Positions 18,648 to 27,299 of a stretch of 64,000 nucleotides of DNA are shown here, piece by piece. The stretch lies in the NCBI GenBank assembly GCA_016928995.1, contig JAFGJS010000037.1, positions 1 to 64,000 on the forward strand. Direction: 5' to 3'. Position 1 is the stretch's first letter. Every line of letters begins with the position of its first letter. The notes beneath the pieces were generated by a model. It had not been told where the DNA came from. It was given only the letters and a program-made list of their open reading frames with translations, and searched no databases. The DNA comes from Candidatus Sumerlaeota bacterium. Its GTDB lineage: Bacteria > Sumerlaeota > Sumerlaeia > JAFGJS01. Both the position numbers and the translations under genes were made by a program.

Positions 18648-19517
18648 ATGATTACAACTGGCAATTACATAAAAACGACGTTGCTGATGGTGGGCTTGAT
18701 GGCGCTGTTTGGCCTGTTCGGCTATTTGCTGGGCGGACAGAGCGGGCTGATCGTCGCGCTGATCTTCGCGACCGTGACGAATTTTTTCAGCTATTGGTTC
18801 TCGGATTCCATCTTGCTGAAGATGTATCGCGCGCAGCCGGTGAACGAGCGGCAGGAACCGCGATTGCATGCCATCGTCCGGCGGCTATGCGGCAACGCCG
18901 GTCTGCCCATGCCGAAGCTTTACATCTTGCCGGAGGAGGCGCCGAACGCCTTCGCCACGGGGCGCAATCCACGGCACTCGGCCGTGGCCGTGACGCAGGG
19001 ACTGTTGCGGATGATGAACGACCGCGAAATTGAGGGCGTGGTGGCGCATGAGTTGGCGCACATCAAGAATCGCGATATCCTGATCGGCACGATCGCCGCC
19101 ACCTTTGCCGGAGCGATCATGATGCTGGCGAATATCGCGCAGTGGTCGATGTTCTTCGGCGGTTTTGGCGGAGACCGGCGCGACAACAATCCGCTGGCGC
19201 TGATTGGTTTGATCCTTTCGATCATCCTGATGCCATTTGCCGCAATACTGGTGCAGGCGGCGATCTCGCGCAGCCGCGAGTATGGCGCGGACGCCACGGG
19301 CGCGCGTTTCGCCGGAAGTCCGGATGGATTGGCCAGCGCCCTGCGGAAACTCGGCGCGTATTCCGGCCGCATCCCGTTGGAGGCCAACGCGGCCACGGCG
19401 CACATGTTCATCGTCAAGCCGCTTTCCCGTCGCCACGCGCGCCAGGCCATGCTGAGCATGAGCACCCATCCGCCGCTTGAAGATCGCATCCGCCGTTTGC
19501 GCGAGATGCGTTTCTAA
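18648..19517 (+). CDS. htpX: Membrane zinc metalloprotease HtpX
   Basis: HtpX degrades misfolded inner-membrane proteins together with FtsH. The 289-residue product starts at ATG 18648 with GGAGG seven bases upstream; a TTG at 18618 is rejected. Two N-terminal membrane helices (about 8-50) precede the catalytic HELAH motif (His134, Glu135, His138). The third zinc ligand lies in SREYGADATGARFAGSP. Two further helices lie between these motifs (TFAGAIMMLANIAQ and LIGLILSIILMPFAAILVQA). The C-terminus carries HPPLEDRIRRLREM, as in other members. dprA follows after 20 bases. Confidence 0.95.
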   Translation: MITTGNYIKTTLLMVGLMALFGLFGYLLGGQSGLIVALIFATVTNFFSYWFSDSILLKMYRAQPVNERQEPRLHAIVRRLCGNAGLPMPKLYILPEEAPNAFATGRNPRHSAVAVTQGLLRMMNDREIEGVVAHELAHIKNRDILIGTIAATFAGAIMMLANIAQWSMFFGGFGGDRRDNNPLALIGLILSIILMPFAAILVQAAISRSREYGADATGARFAGSPDGLASALRKLGAYSGRIPLEANAATAHMFIVKPLSRRHARQAMLSMSTHPPLEDRIRRLREMRF

Positions 19518-19537
19518 TCAAATAAGCTGACGAGGCC

Positions 19538-20542
19538 ATGGCCACAAACGAGCAACGGCGGGATTGGATCCGGATTTCCCTCTGCGACGGAGTGCGTCCG
19601 GAAACCTGGCTGTATGCGCTGGAAACCGCCAAGGCCGCGGATGTGGATCCGCACGAATTCCTGACGTTGAGCCATTTGCAACGCGAACGGACCTTCCACA
19701 CGCCCGAGGGCTTGGAGCGTGCGCTGCAGCAGCATCCCGGCGACACCAAACGCATCGATCAGCTGCTCGATGCGCTCGACCGGCATGATATATGGATGAT
19801 TCCGGCGTGGGATGAGCATTACCCGGACGTTGTGCGGCAGTGCATGGGCGCGCAGGCGCCGCCGGTGCTTTACTGCTGGGGCGACCGGCGTATTCTGTCG
19901 CGCGCCGCGCTGGCGATGGTCGGCGCAAGCGAGGCTTCCGCCTCCGGCCTTACGGCCGCGCAGGCCTATGCCGAGGCGGTTGCGGCGCGGAAGATCGCCG
20001 TGGTCAGCGGACTGGCGCGCGGCATTGACACCGCCTCGCATCAAGGCGCCCTGGCGGCGGACGAAGGCGCCACGATCGCCGTGTTGCCGCATGGCATCCT
20101 GCGGCTGGCCTGGCCGGATGAACTGGCGGGCGATGCGGATCCGAGCCGTGTGCTGGCGGTCTCCTCCTGGCCGCCGGACCATGGATGGGAAAGCCGCTAC
20201 GCCGTTGAGCGGAACAAGCTGATCGTGGCGCTCAGCGACGGCGTATTCGCCGTGGAAACCGGATTGACCGGCGGAACGACGTATTCCGTCCGCGAGGCCA
20301 GGCGCACGCACAAACCGCTGATGACCTTGGAATACGCTAAGGGTGAAACGCCGCCGTCCGCCGTTGGCAATCACAGCCTGCGCGCCTTGGGCGCGCGAAT
20401 GCTGCCAGTGATACAGCATGCTGCGGAGGCGCCGCTGCAAGGCCTGCTGGAAGACGTGGACCGGCAATATAAATGCCGCAAATCCGGCGTGCCATGGGGC
20501 GACAGCGGCAGAGCAGATGACGCTCAAGGCGAACTTTTCTGA
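19538..20542 (+). CDS. dprA: DNA-processing protein DprA/Smf
   Basis: DprA loads RecA on incoming single-stranded DNA during natural transformation. The 334-residue protein has an N-terminal helical domain (about 1-80) and a Rossmann-like core. Core motifs include YPDVVRQCMGAQAPPVLYCWG, VVSGLARGIDTASHQGAL, IAVLPHG and the ERNKLIVALSDGVFAVE segment followed by TGLTGGTTYSVREA. Two features differ from the usual text: TGLTGGT replaces the more common SG-rich run, and the region between the HG turn and ERN is reworked. There is no obvious C-terminal winged-helix domain. It lies 20 bases after htpX and may be co-transcribed. Confidence 0.85.
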   Translation: MATNEQRRDWIRISLCDGVRPETWLYALETAKAADVDPHEFLTLSHLQRERTFHTPEGLERALQQHPGDTKRIDQLLDALDRHDIWMIPAWDEHYPDVVRQCMGAQAPPVLYCWGDRRILSRAALAMVGASEASASGLTAAQAYAEAVAARKIAVVSGLARGIDTASHQGALAADEGATIAVLPHGILRLAWPDELAGDADPSRVLAVSSWPPDHGWESRYAVERNKLIVALSDGVFAVETGLTGGTTYSVREARRTHKPLMTLEYAKGETPPSAVGNHSLRALGARMLPVIQHAAEAPLQGLLEDVDRQYKCRKSGVPWGDSGRADDAQGELF

Positions 20543-20744
20543 TCCTCTCACGCATGATAAACGCCGGAATCTGTCCTCGAAGGCCGTAAATTTACCCTCA
20601 AAACGCAAAAAGCGCCGATTTTTGCGAATTTATACTTGAAGATTGGAAAATTCTCGCGTTTATTTCGCGGACTCGTTATGTGGCGATTCCCGCGAGTGTT
20701 TATTTTGATTAAACTACGAGTCTGCTTTTCGAGGTTAATGCTAA

Positions 20745-22886
20745 ATGCTCTCCTTAATGCGAAATCCCAAGTTTGTCCGGCGCGTCATGATCTGGGTTTT
20801 GTTGCTGGTGATTCCATCCTTCGTCGCTTTTTACGGCATCAGTTCATTGGCCGGTGGACCAGGCGGCGGCGTCGCTCCGTACATCGCCAAGGTCAAACTC
20901 AACCGCGGCGATCTTTTCTCCGAGGAAATTCCATTGCGTAATTATGAGATTGCGCGCGGCGAGGTTGAGAATTGGCTTGGAAATTCCCTGGGTTCAAGGC
21001 GGATGAGCGAGAGCGAACTGAAAAAATACGCGCGCTATATCGGTCCGCAAACCCATGCGCGTCAGGCGATCAATGACTTTTACGTGCGTAAGCAATATGC
21101 AGAGCAAGGCATCACCGGCACGGTAGAGCAGCTTCGCGTCTACAATCAGGAGATGTTCAACGCCATTCAACAACAGCAGCGCGACATGTATGAACGCCAG
21201 CAGGCGATGATTGCAATGGGACAACCGATACCGCAAAACCAATTGTTGCGCTCGCCGGAATTCACGAAGGATGATTTTCGCAACGTCATATCCCGGCAAT
21301 ATCAACGGCAAGGCGGATGGCGGGGATATGAATACGACATGATTTACAACGTGCTGCCGCGCAAACTTTATGATCAGCTGGCCGAAAGCAATGTGCGGGC
21401 GTCGCGGACGGATTTCTGGCGGCAATACGTCAAGAGCACGCAAGGACTCAAATTGGAATATGTGAATTTTATTGGCGACGACTTCGCCGATCAGGTCCAG
21501 GTTACCACGGATTCGCTCAAGCAATATTATGAAGAGCACCAGGAAGACTATCGCGTCGGCGAGCAAGCGCGCTATGAATACGTCTGCGTGACGCAGGACG
21601 CTCTGAAAAGCAGCATCGAAATTTCGGATGACGAAATTCAGAAAGTCTATGACCAGGGCAAGCAGCCTGGAGGGAAATATTGGCAAAACGGCGAGGTGTC
21701 CGCCAGCCACATCATGCTGACATTGCCCGAGGATGATACGGATACGGCCTCCATGGAGCAGGTGAAGGCGAGGATCGATGAGATTTACGAGAAAGTGACC
21801 TCCAGCACGTTCGCTCAACTGGCCAATGAATATAGCGAAGATCCGATGAACAGTCTCGATGAAAAGAAGATGGACGGCGTCATCTTCCGTCCGATTTCCG
21901 CCAAGAGCCAGCCTTTCGGCGATGCGTTCAACAAGGCTGCGATGGCGCTGAAAACCGGCGAATGGTCCAAGCCGGTCCAATCGAAAAAAGGATGGCACAT
22001 CATTCTGTCGCGGAGAACAACTCCGGATGGCCCCAAACCGCTGGATAACGGCATGAGGGAAGACATCCGCTTCACGCTGAAAGAGGAGCGCGTCGGAACC
22101 ATATTCAAAGATAAACAGTATGAGCTGGCGCATAATTGGGATTTGGTCAGCAACCTGGAGGCCTTGGCCAAGGAGATGAATCTGAAGGTGATCACGACGG
22201 ATTGGGGCATGCTCGCGCCGCGCCATCTTTCTGATGCGGCAGAGCCGATGGACTTCAATCCGATGACTTCGATTAATCTCACGAATGAGCACCGCAAAGA
22301 ACTGGCCGAGCTCAACGCCGGCGTCACGACAAGCAAACCGCTGATCGGCGATAAGTTCGCTGCGATCGTGCGCTTGAAAGAGTTGCGCGAGCCCTTCATT
22401 CCGCCCTTTGCTGACATCCAGGAAGATGTCGAGCAGGAATACCGGACTCAGCTCGCGGCCGAACTTGCCAGCAAGGCTGCGGAGGAGTTTTTAGCCGCGG
22501 TGACGCAAGACTCCGACCAGTTCAGCAGCAAGGCGGCGGAAATGGAATATGAGGTCGAGCAAATCACCGATGAACTGCCGCGCGATGAACTCGCCTCCGC
22601 GATCTACGGCATTGAGGGATTCGCCGATGACTCTTATGACGCGACGACCGGCACGGTCGGCCTGAATCCGATTACGCGAATGGACGATCCCGCCGGCGCT
22701 TGCGTGTGGCGAGTCAGCGGCGTCGGCTCTGTGGATCGGGATCTGTTCGAGAACCAGTTTTCATTAATGGCGCTGAATTACGCGTTCAACCTTTCGCCTG
22801 TTTTGAACCGCGAGCATCTTGCGGACGAGCGCGCGAAAATGAAGATCGAACTCAACGAGGAATACCTGGGGCTGCGGGAAGAGTAA
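20745..22886 (+). CDS. PpiD-like membrane-anchored peptidyl-prolyl isomerase
   Basis: A 713-residue periplasmic folding factor tethered by one N-terminal helix (about residues 14-32, VMIWVLLLVIPSFVAFYGIS). A SurA_N-like helical chaperone part spans about 50-310. A parvulin domain lies at about 318-425, with ASHIML, FAQLANEYSEDP and ALKTGEWSKPVQSKKGWHII. A further helical region (430-713) completes the PpiD layout. The start has GAGG upstream. Such proteins help outer-membrane and secreted proteins leave the Sec translocon. It ends at a strong terminator and converges with the dxr operon. Whether the isomerase site is active is not certain. Confidence 0.85.
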   Translation: MLSLMRNPKFVRRVMIWVLLLVIPSFVAFYGISSLAGGPGGGVAPYIAKVKLNRGDLFSEEIPLRNYEIARGEVENWLGNSLGSRRMSESELKKYARYIGPQTHARQAINDFYVRKQYAEQGITGTVEQLRVYNQEMFNAIQQQQRDMYERQQAMIAMGQPIPQNQLLRSPEFTKDDFRNVISRQYQRQGGWRGYEYDMIYNVLPRKLYDQLAESNVRASRTDFWRQYVKSTQGLKLEYVNFIGDDFADQVQVTTDSLKQYYEEHQEDYRVGEQARYEYVCVTQDALKSSIEISDDEIQKVYDQGKQPGGKYWQNGEVSASHIMLTLPEDDTDTASMEQVKARIDEIYEKVTSSTFAQLANEYSEDPMNSLDEKKMDGVIFRPISAKSQPFGDAFNKAAMALKTGEWSKPVQSKKGWHIILSRRTTPDGPKPLDNGMREDIRFTLKEERVGTIFKDKQYELAHNWDLVSNLEALAKEMNLKVITTDWGMLAPRHLSDAAEPMDFNPMTSINLTNEHRKELAELNAGVTTSKPLIGDKFAAIVRLKELREPFIPPFADIQEDVEQEYRTQLAAELASKAAEEFLAAVTQDSDQFSSKAAEMEYEVEQITDELPRDELASAIYGIEGFADDSYDATTGTVGLNPITRMDDPAGACVWRVSGVGSVDRDLFENQFSLMALNYAFNLSPVLNREHLADERAKMKIELNEEYLGLREE

Positions 22887-22927
22887 ACCGGCTGCAAGAC
22901 CGGTTTCATCGAAATAATTCCATATTC

Positions 22928-22966
22928 ATCCGCGCCGGACAAACGCTCCGGCGCGGATTTTGTTTT
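22928..22966 (+). terminator. Rho-independent terminator after the PpiD-like gene
   Basis: A perfect 12-bp stem, ATCCGCGCCGGA (22928-22939) with its complement at 22947-22958, has a 7-base loop and is followed directly by TTTGTTTT. It lies 41 bases past the stop codon and 12 bases before the convergent end of dxr. Confidence 0.9.
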
Positions 22967-22978
22967 GCGGCGTTTGGG

Positions 22979-24136
22979 TTAAATGCTTGCGCACGCGCCG
23001 CGAACGGCGGCGTCGGCGGCGATGATGTCCTGCAGCGTGGGATTGGCGATGGGCTGGTGGGCGTCCATGGCGCGTTCGATGCCGGCGGCGATGTCGAGGA
23101 AGCCGATTTTCCCCTCCAGGAATTTCTGCACGGCGATTTCTCCGGCGGCGTTGAGCACGGCCGGGAGCGTGCCGCCTGTGCGCACGGCGCGATAGGCCAG
23201 CGCCAGGCAGCGGAAGGTTTCCGTGTCCGGCGCGGCGAATTCCAGCTGGGAGAGCTGCGTCCAATCCAGACTGGGCACATGCGTCGCGCAGCGTTCAGGC
23301 CAGGTGAGGCAGTACTGGATTGGCAGCCGCATGTCCGCCGGGCCGATTTGCGCCAGGATCGAGCCGTCGATGAATTCGACCATCGAGTGGCACAGGCTCT
23401 GCGGATGCACCAGCACGTCGATGCGGTCCGGATCGATGCCATAAAGATGATGCGCTTCGATCACCTCAAGCCCCTTGTTCAACAGCGTGGCGGAGTCGAT
23501 GGTGACTTTCGGCCCCATGTCCCAGGTCGGATGCTTCAGCGCTTGTTCGACGCTGACCTCGGCCAGCTGCTCGCGGGTCCAGCCGCGAAACGGTCCGCCG
23601 GACGCCGTGAGGATCAAGCGTTTCACGCGATCCGGTTTTGCGTCGCCGAGACATTGGAACAGGGCGTTGTGTTCGCTGTCGACGGGCAGGATCGGCACGC
23701 CGCGCGTCCGGGCGGCGGGCATCACGATTTCGCCCGCGGCCACGAGCACTTCCTTGTTGGCCAGCGCGATGGTCATGCCGCGCTCAATGGCCGCCAGGGT
23801 CGGCTCGACGCCCGCGAATCCGACGGTGGCCACGACAACAAGGTCGGCGTCGATGCGTTCGATCAAGCGCGTGAGGGCGCCTGCGCCGAACTCCGGCTCC
23901 GCGCCCAGCGCGCGGAATTTAGCGGCGTAGGCCTCTTCATGCGAAGCATCGGATAGCGCCACGGCCTTGGGGCGATGCTGCGCGCATTGCCGGAGCAGCG
24001 CCTCGGCGTTGCCGCAGGCCGCCAGGGCGGCGGTTTCGAAGCGTTCGGGCATCTGCGCGATCACGTCGAGCGTTTGCACGCCGATCGAACCGGTGGAACC
24101 AAGCACGGCGATGCGTTTTCGGGCCGCGGGAGTCAC
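22979..24136 (-). CDS. dxr: 1-deoxy-D-xylulose 5-phosphate reductoisomerase
   Basis: Dxr makes 2-C-methyl-D-erythritol 4-phosphate with NADPH, the committed step of the MEP isoprenoid pathway. The 385-residue protein has the nucleotide-binding GSTGSIGVQTLDVI and LANKEVLVAAGE. Metal-site and substrate motifs are PVDSEHNALFQCL, LTASGGPFR, HPTWDMGPKVTIDSATLLNK, GLEVIEAHHLYG and VHPQSLCHSMVEF. Its ATG overlaps the cdsA stop by 4 bases (24133-24136), so it is translationally coupled. Together with uppS upstream it supplies and builds undecaprenyl carrier. It ends the seven-gene minus-strand block. Confidence 0.97.
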   Translation of the reverse strand: MTPAARKRIAVLGSTGSIGVQTLDVIAQMPERFETAALAACGNAEALLRQCAQHRPKAVALSDASHEEAYAAKFRALGAEPEFGAGALTRLIERIDADLVVVATVGFAGVEPTLAAIERGMTIALANKEVLVAAGEIVMPAARTRGVPILPVDSEHNALFQCLGDAKPDRVKRLILTASGGPFRGWTREQLAEVSVEQALKHPTWDMGPKVTIDSATLLNKGLEVIEAHHLYGIDPDRIDVLVHPQSLCHSMVEFIDGSILAQIGPADMRLPIQYCLTWPERCATHVPSLDWTQLSQLEFAAPDTETFRCLALAYRAVRTGGTLPAVLNAAGEIAVQKFLEGKIGFLDIAAGIERAMDAHQPIANPTLQDIIAADAAVRGACASI

Positions 24137-24960
24137 CAGACCAGGTCCTTCCAGGTGAGGATCAGGTAAATGAAGAGAATCGGAGCGCAGACCAGCAGGC
24201 TATCAATGACGTCGAGCATGCCGCCCATGCCGGGAATGATGATCCCGCTGTCCTTGATTCCGGCGTCGCGTTTGAGCGCGGATTCCACCAGGTCGCCGGC
24301 TTGGCCCACGACGCTGAACAGCAGTCCGAGCAGCAACGCGTGCGACAGGGGAAAGACGACGTTCATGCCGGGTGCGAACAATGAAAGCAGCGCCGCCGCG
24401 AGCAACGAGAGCGACACGCCGCCCAGCGCGCCTTCAATGGTCTTGCCCGGGCTGAGCCGTGGCGAGAGCTTATGCTTGCCGCAAATGCGGCCGATGGCGT
24501 AGGCGCCGGTGTCGGAGGACCAGCTGACGATCAGCATGAACACCACGCTGCGCAGTGCGATTTCAGCTTGCGCCAGAATTACGAGCACGAAGGCCATGGG
24601 CAGGCTGACATAGACATAACCGAAGACGGCCGCGCCGATTTCAGCCGTGAAGTTCTCGTGTCCCGCGCGGTTCATTTGCAGCAAGGCCGTCAGGATCACG
24701 GCGATGGAGAGCAGCACGGGGAAGAGCTCGAAGAGATTCTCGCCGGCCACAAGCAACACGGCCATGCTGAAGATCAGCCCGAAGACCCGCGGCGGATGCA
24801 GCCCGCGTGAACGGCACATGGTGAAGTATTCCCAGGAGCCGGTGAGCGTGGCGAAGACGATGAAGACGGGAAAAAGGACGCGTCCGAATTCGGGAATCAG
24901 CATTCCGAGGATGAACAGCGCGAAAAATACAGCGGTGGTGAGCAGTCTGAGCGCCAGCAT
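24133..24960 (-). CDS. cdsA: Phosphatidate cytidylyltransferase
   Basis: CdsA converts phosphatidic acid plus CTP to CDP-diacylglycerol, precursor of all membrane phospholipids. The 275-residue integral membrane protein has about seven helices. The family signature sits near the C-terminus: SWSSDTGAYAIGRICGKHKL, then SPRLSPGKTIEGALGG, then LKRDAGIKDSGIIIPGMGGM with LDVIDSLL. It lies between uppS (6-base gap) and dxr (4-base overlap) in the order common to many bacteria. Confidence 0.96.
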   Translation of the reverse strand: MLALRLLTTAVFFALFILGMLIPEFGRVLFPVFIVFATLTGSWEYFTMCRSRGLHPPRVFGLIFSMAVLLVAGENLFELFPVLLSIAVILTALLQMNRAGHENFTAEIGAAVFGYVYVSLPMAFVLVILAQAEIALRSVVFMLIVSWSSDTGAYAIGRICGKHKLSPRLSPGKTIEGALGGVSLSLLAAALLSLFAPGMNVVFPLSHALLLGLLFSVVGQAGDLVESALKRDAGIKDSGIIIPGMGGMLDVIDSLLVCAPILFIYLILTWKDLVW

Positions 24961-24966
24961 TCGCGG

Positions 24967-25746
24967 TTACACGCCCCCAAATCTACGATCGCGCCGCTGG
25001 TAGTCAAGCAGCGCGGCCAGCAGGTGGATTTTGCGGAATTCGGGCCAGAGCACCGGCGTGATGTGGAATTCGCTGTAAGCCGACTGCCAGATCATGAAGT
25101 TGCTCACGCGAAATTCGTCGCTGGTGCGGATGATCAGGTCCGGATCGCCCAGTTCGGGCCGGTACATGTTGCGGCTCAGGGTGTCTTCGTCGATTTCGTC
25201 CGGCTTGAGCGCGCCCACGGCGATCTCGCGGGCGATTTTGCGCACGGCCTCGACGATCTCATAGCGGCCGCCGTAGCTTAGCGCAAGGTTGAGGATCATG
25301 CCCGTATTGCCCGCCGTGGCCTGCATGGTGTGCGCCAGGGCCTTCTGGCAGCCGGCTGGCAGATCCTGAATGGCGCCGCAGGCCGTCAGCCGCACGTTGT
25401 TGCTGTTGAGTTCGTCGACCTCATTATACAGGAAGCGCTCCAGCAACGCCATCAACGCGTCGATCTCGCGCTGCGGCCGGCTCCAGTTTTCCTTGGAGAA
25501 GGCGTAGAGCGAAAGCGCCTGCAAGCCGAGCTCGCCGCAGGCGCGAGTGATTTCGCGCACGGAGTCGATGCCCGCTTCGTGGCCGCGGATGCGCTCCATG
25601 AAGCCCTGACGGCGCGCCCAGCGTCCATTGCCGTCCATGATGATGCCGACGTGCCGGGGCATGCGCGACGGATCCAACTGGGCCTCAATTTCCTCGGCCG
25701 ACATGCCATTCCATGCCGGCGTCGATGTGGCGGGTTTAATGCTCAT
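24967..25746 (-). CDS. uppS: Undecaprenyl diphosphate synthase
   Basis: UppS condenses isopentenyl diphosphate onto farnesyl diphosphate in cis to make the C55 carrier for peptidoglycan and O-antigen. The 259-residue protein has the substrate loop HVGIIMDGNGRWARRQG, with the catalytic Asp in MDGNGRW. It also has RGHEAGIDSVRE, LYAFSKENWSRP, YGGRYEIVEA and DLIIRTSDEFRVSNFMIWQS ahead of YSEF. In RTSDEFR, DEF replaces the commoner GEQ/GEL; this is unlikely to affect catalysis. The first 30 residues are an unconserved extension, so an internal Met may be the true start. An inverted repeat separates it from frr. Confidence 0.96.
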   Translation of the reverse strand: MSIKPATSTPAWNGMSAEEIEAQLDPSRMPRHVGIIMDGNGRWARRQGFMERIRGHEAGIDSVREITRACGELGLQALSLYAFSKENWSRPQREIDALMALLERFLYNEVDELNSNNVRLTACGAIQDLPAGCQKALAHTMQATAGNTGMILNLALSYGGRYEIVEAVRKIAREIAVGALKPDEIDEDTLSRNMYRPELGDPDLIIRTSDEFRVSNFMIWQSAYSEFHITPVLWPEFRKIHLLAALLDYQRRDRRFGGV

Positions 25747-25787
25747 TGCGATACCTAAATTGTCCCAACTTCCAGCAATCGTTTTCT

Positions 25788-25872
25788 ATCGTCCTCGTTC
25801 TCGTTCTCGTTCTCGAAAAACAGGATGGTATGAGTAAATAATTCGAGAACGAGAACGAGGACGAGAACGACT
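25788..25872. repeat. Inverted repeat of 6-bp CTCGTT words
   Basis: Left arm 25790-25815 is a 6-base-period run of TCGTTC/TCCTCG words; right arm 25841-25870 is the near-perfect reverse complement (CGAGAACGAGAACGAGGACG). The spacer is about 25 bases. It fills the frr-uppS gap inside an otherwise tight operon. A one-armed copy of the same sequence lies inside the gene at 37221-40493. Confidence 0.85.
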
Positions 25873-25878
25873 TCGAAC

Positions 25879-25896
25879 GGCGGACTAAGGTCCGCC
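25879..25896. repeat. Short hairpin GGCGGAC-TAAG-GTCCGCC
   Basis: A perfect 7-bp stem with a four-base TAAG loop sits 9 bases past the frr stop. A similar hairpin with GCGGGC arms and a CTAA loop lies at 27223-27238 between pyrH and tsf. They look like a small dispersed palindrome family in the intergenic gaps of this operon. Confidence 0.6.
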
Positions 25897-25905
25897 CCGG
25901 CGTAA

Positions 25906-26463
25906 TCAGACCTTCAGCAGCTCCGCTTCCTTGTCGGCTAGTTTCGCGTCCACTTTCTTGATGTGGTTGTCGGTCATTTCCTGGATCTTATCCAGGGCCA
26001 CGGACATTTCGTCGTCCGAAATGTTTTTGTCTTTGTTCAGTTTCTTGACGTGGTCATTGGAATGCCGCCGCACGTTGCGCACGGCCACGCGCTGCTCTTC
26101 GGCCATGTGGTGCGCCTGTTTCACGAGTTCCTTGCGGGTTTCCTCGGTGAGCGGCGGGATGTTCAGCCGGATGACCTTGCCGTCATTGTTCGGCGTCAAG
26201 CCGATGTTCGCCGCCAGGATCGCGCGTTCGATGGCGCCCAGCACGTTTTTGTCCCACGGCTGAACGAGGATCGTATGGGCGTCCGGCGTGGTGATGGTGG
26301 CGATGGCTTTGACCGGCTGCTCCGTTCCGTACGCCTCCACATGCACGGTGTCGAGCACGGTGGTCGTGGCGCGGCCCGTGCGCAGACTGTTGAAGTCGCG
26401 GTCGAGCGTGGTCATTGCGCCGTCCATTTTCTCTTTGGTTTCCTTGTACAGTGCTTCCAGCAT
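25906..26463 (-). CDS. frr: Ribosome recycling factor
   Basis: With EF-G, RRF splits the post-termination ribosome. The start at 26463 follows GGAGG and gives 185 residues, the family length; a longer frame to 26499 is rejected. Motifs include FNSLRTGRATTTVLDTVHVE, YGTEQPVKAIATITTPDAH, VQPWDKNVLGAIERAI, GKVIRLNIPPLTEETRKELV and the C-terminal helices VRNVRRHSNDHVKKL. pyrH ends 4 bases upstream, so the two are tightly coupled. Confidence 0.98.
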   Translation of the reverse strand: MLEALYKETKEKMDGAMTTLDRDFNSLRTGRATTTVLDTVHVEAYGTEQPVKAIATITTPDAHTILVQPWDKNVLGAIERAILAANIGLTPNNDGKVIRLNIPPLTEETRKELVKQAHHMAEEQRVAVRNVRRHSNDHVKKLNKDKNISDDEMSVALDKIQEMTDNHIKKVDAKLADKEAELLKV

Positions 26464-26467
26464 GGTT

Positions 26468-27199
26468 TTATCCTCCGACGTAGGTGCCGATCGCTTCACC
26501 GGCGATAGCGCGTTCGATGCCGCCGGCTTGCGTCAGGTTGAAGACAATTATGGGGATTTTGTTGCTTTGGCACAACTCAAAAGCGGTCATGTCCATCACG
26601 CCAAGGCGTTTATTCAGACATTGGGCGTAGCTGAGCCGCTCGAAGCGTTTGGCCTTGGGATTCTTGCTCGGATCTTCGGAATAGACGCCGTCCACGTTGG
26701 TGGCCTTGAGCAGCAGGTCCGCGCCGATTTCCGCGGCGCGCAGGGCGGCGGCGGTATCCGTGGTGAAGTGCGGATTGCCCGTGCCGCCGGCGAAAATCAA
26801 CGTGGCGCCTTGAGCGAAGAGTTCCTCAGCGCGCCGTACAGAGAAACGGTCCATGATCTTGGGCATTTCGATGGCGCTGAGCGCTTCGGCCTTGAGTCCG
26901 GCGTGGCGCAGGAAATCGCGAAAGGCGAGGGCGTTCATCGCGGTGGCCAGCATGCCGATATCGTCGCCGGTGGTTCGGGCGATGGGAGCGAGCTCATTGC
27001 GCGCGCCGCGAAAGAAATTGCCGCCGCCGATGACAATGCCGAGCTGCGCGTCGAGCGCGGCGGCGCGGGCGATCTCCTTGGCCACGCGTCGCAGCACCGC
27101 GCCGTCCAGCCCTGAAGCGCGACGCCCGCCAAACACCTCGCCGCTGAGTTTTAAAACGATGCGGCGGTAAGCAGGTTGTTTGGCGGGCTGATTGGTCAT
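26468..27199 (-). CDS. pyrH: Uridylate kinase
   Basis: PyrH phosphorylates UMP to UDP and is a hexameric amino-acid-kinase-fold enzyme. The 243-residue protein shows RIVLKLSGEVFGG, then LGIVIGGGNFFRGA, ARTTGDDIGMLATAMNALAF, TLIFAGGTGNPHFTTDTAA, LLLKATNVDGVYSEDPSKNP and IIVFNLTQAGGIERAIAGE. All substrate-binding segments are present. It sits between tsf and frr in the classic order; the 100-base gap to tsf carries two small hairpins. Confidence 0.97.
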   Translation of the reverse strand: MTNQPAKQPAYRRIVLKLSGEVFGGRRASGLDGAVLRRVAKEIARAAALDAQLGIVIGGGNFFRGARNELAPIARTTGDDIGMLATAMNALAFRDFLRHAGLKAEALSAIEMPKIMDRFSVRRAEELFAQGATLIFAGGTGNPHFTTDTAAALRAAEIGADLLLKATNVDGVYSEDPSKNPKAKRFERLSYAQCLNKRLGVMDMTAFELCQSNKIPIIVFNLTQAGGIERAIAGEAIGTYVGG

Positions 27200-27222
27200 C
27201 CGTTAGACTCGCTTCCTATCAG

Positions 27223-27238
27223 GCGGGCCTAAGCCCGC
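27223..27238. repeat. Short hairpin GCGGGC-CTAA-GCCCGC
   Basis: A perfect 6-bp stem with a CTAA loop lies in the tsf-pyrH gap. It resembles the 25879-25896 hairpin in loop and GC-rich arms. A second small palindrome (GCGAGC, loop TGCG, GCTCGC) follows within the same gap. Confidence 0.55.
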
Positions 27239-27299
27239 AATGTTGTTTGAGATCCGGATGATCGCGGCGAGCTGCGGCTCGCTTCACGAGTTTGGCGGT

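Noticed and set aside
20994-22292. 432-codon minus-strand frame
   Set aside because: Antisense shadow of the PpiD-like gene, with no ribosome site or family resemblance.
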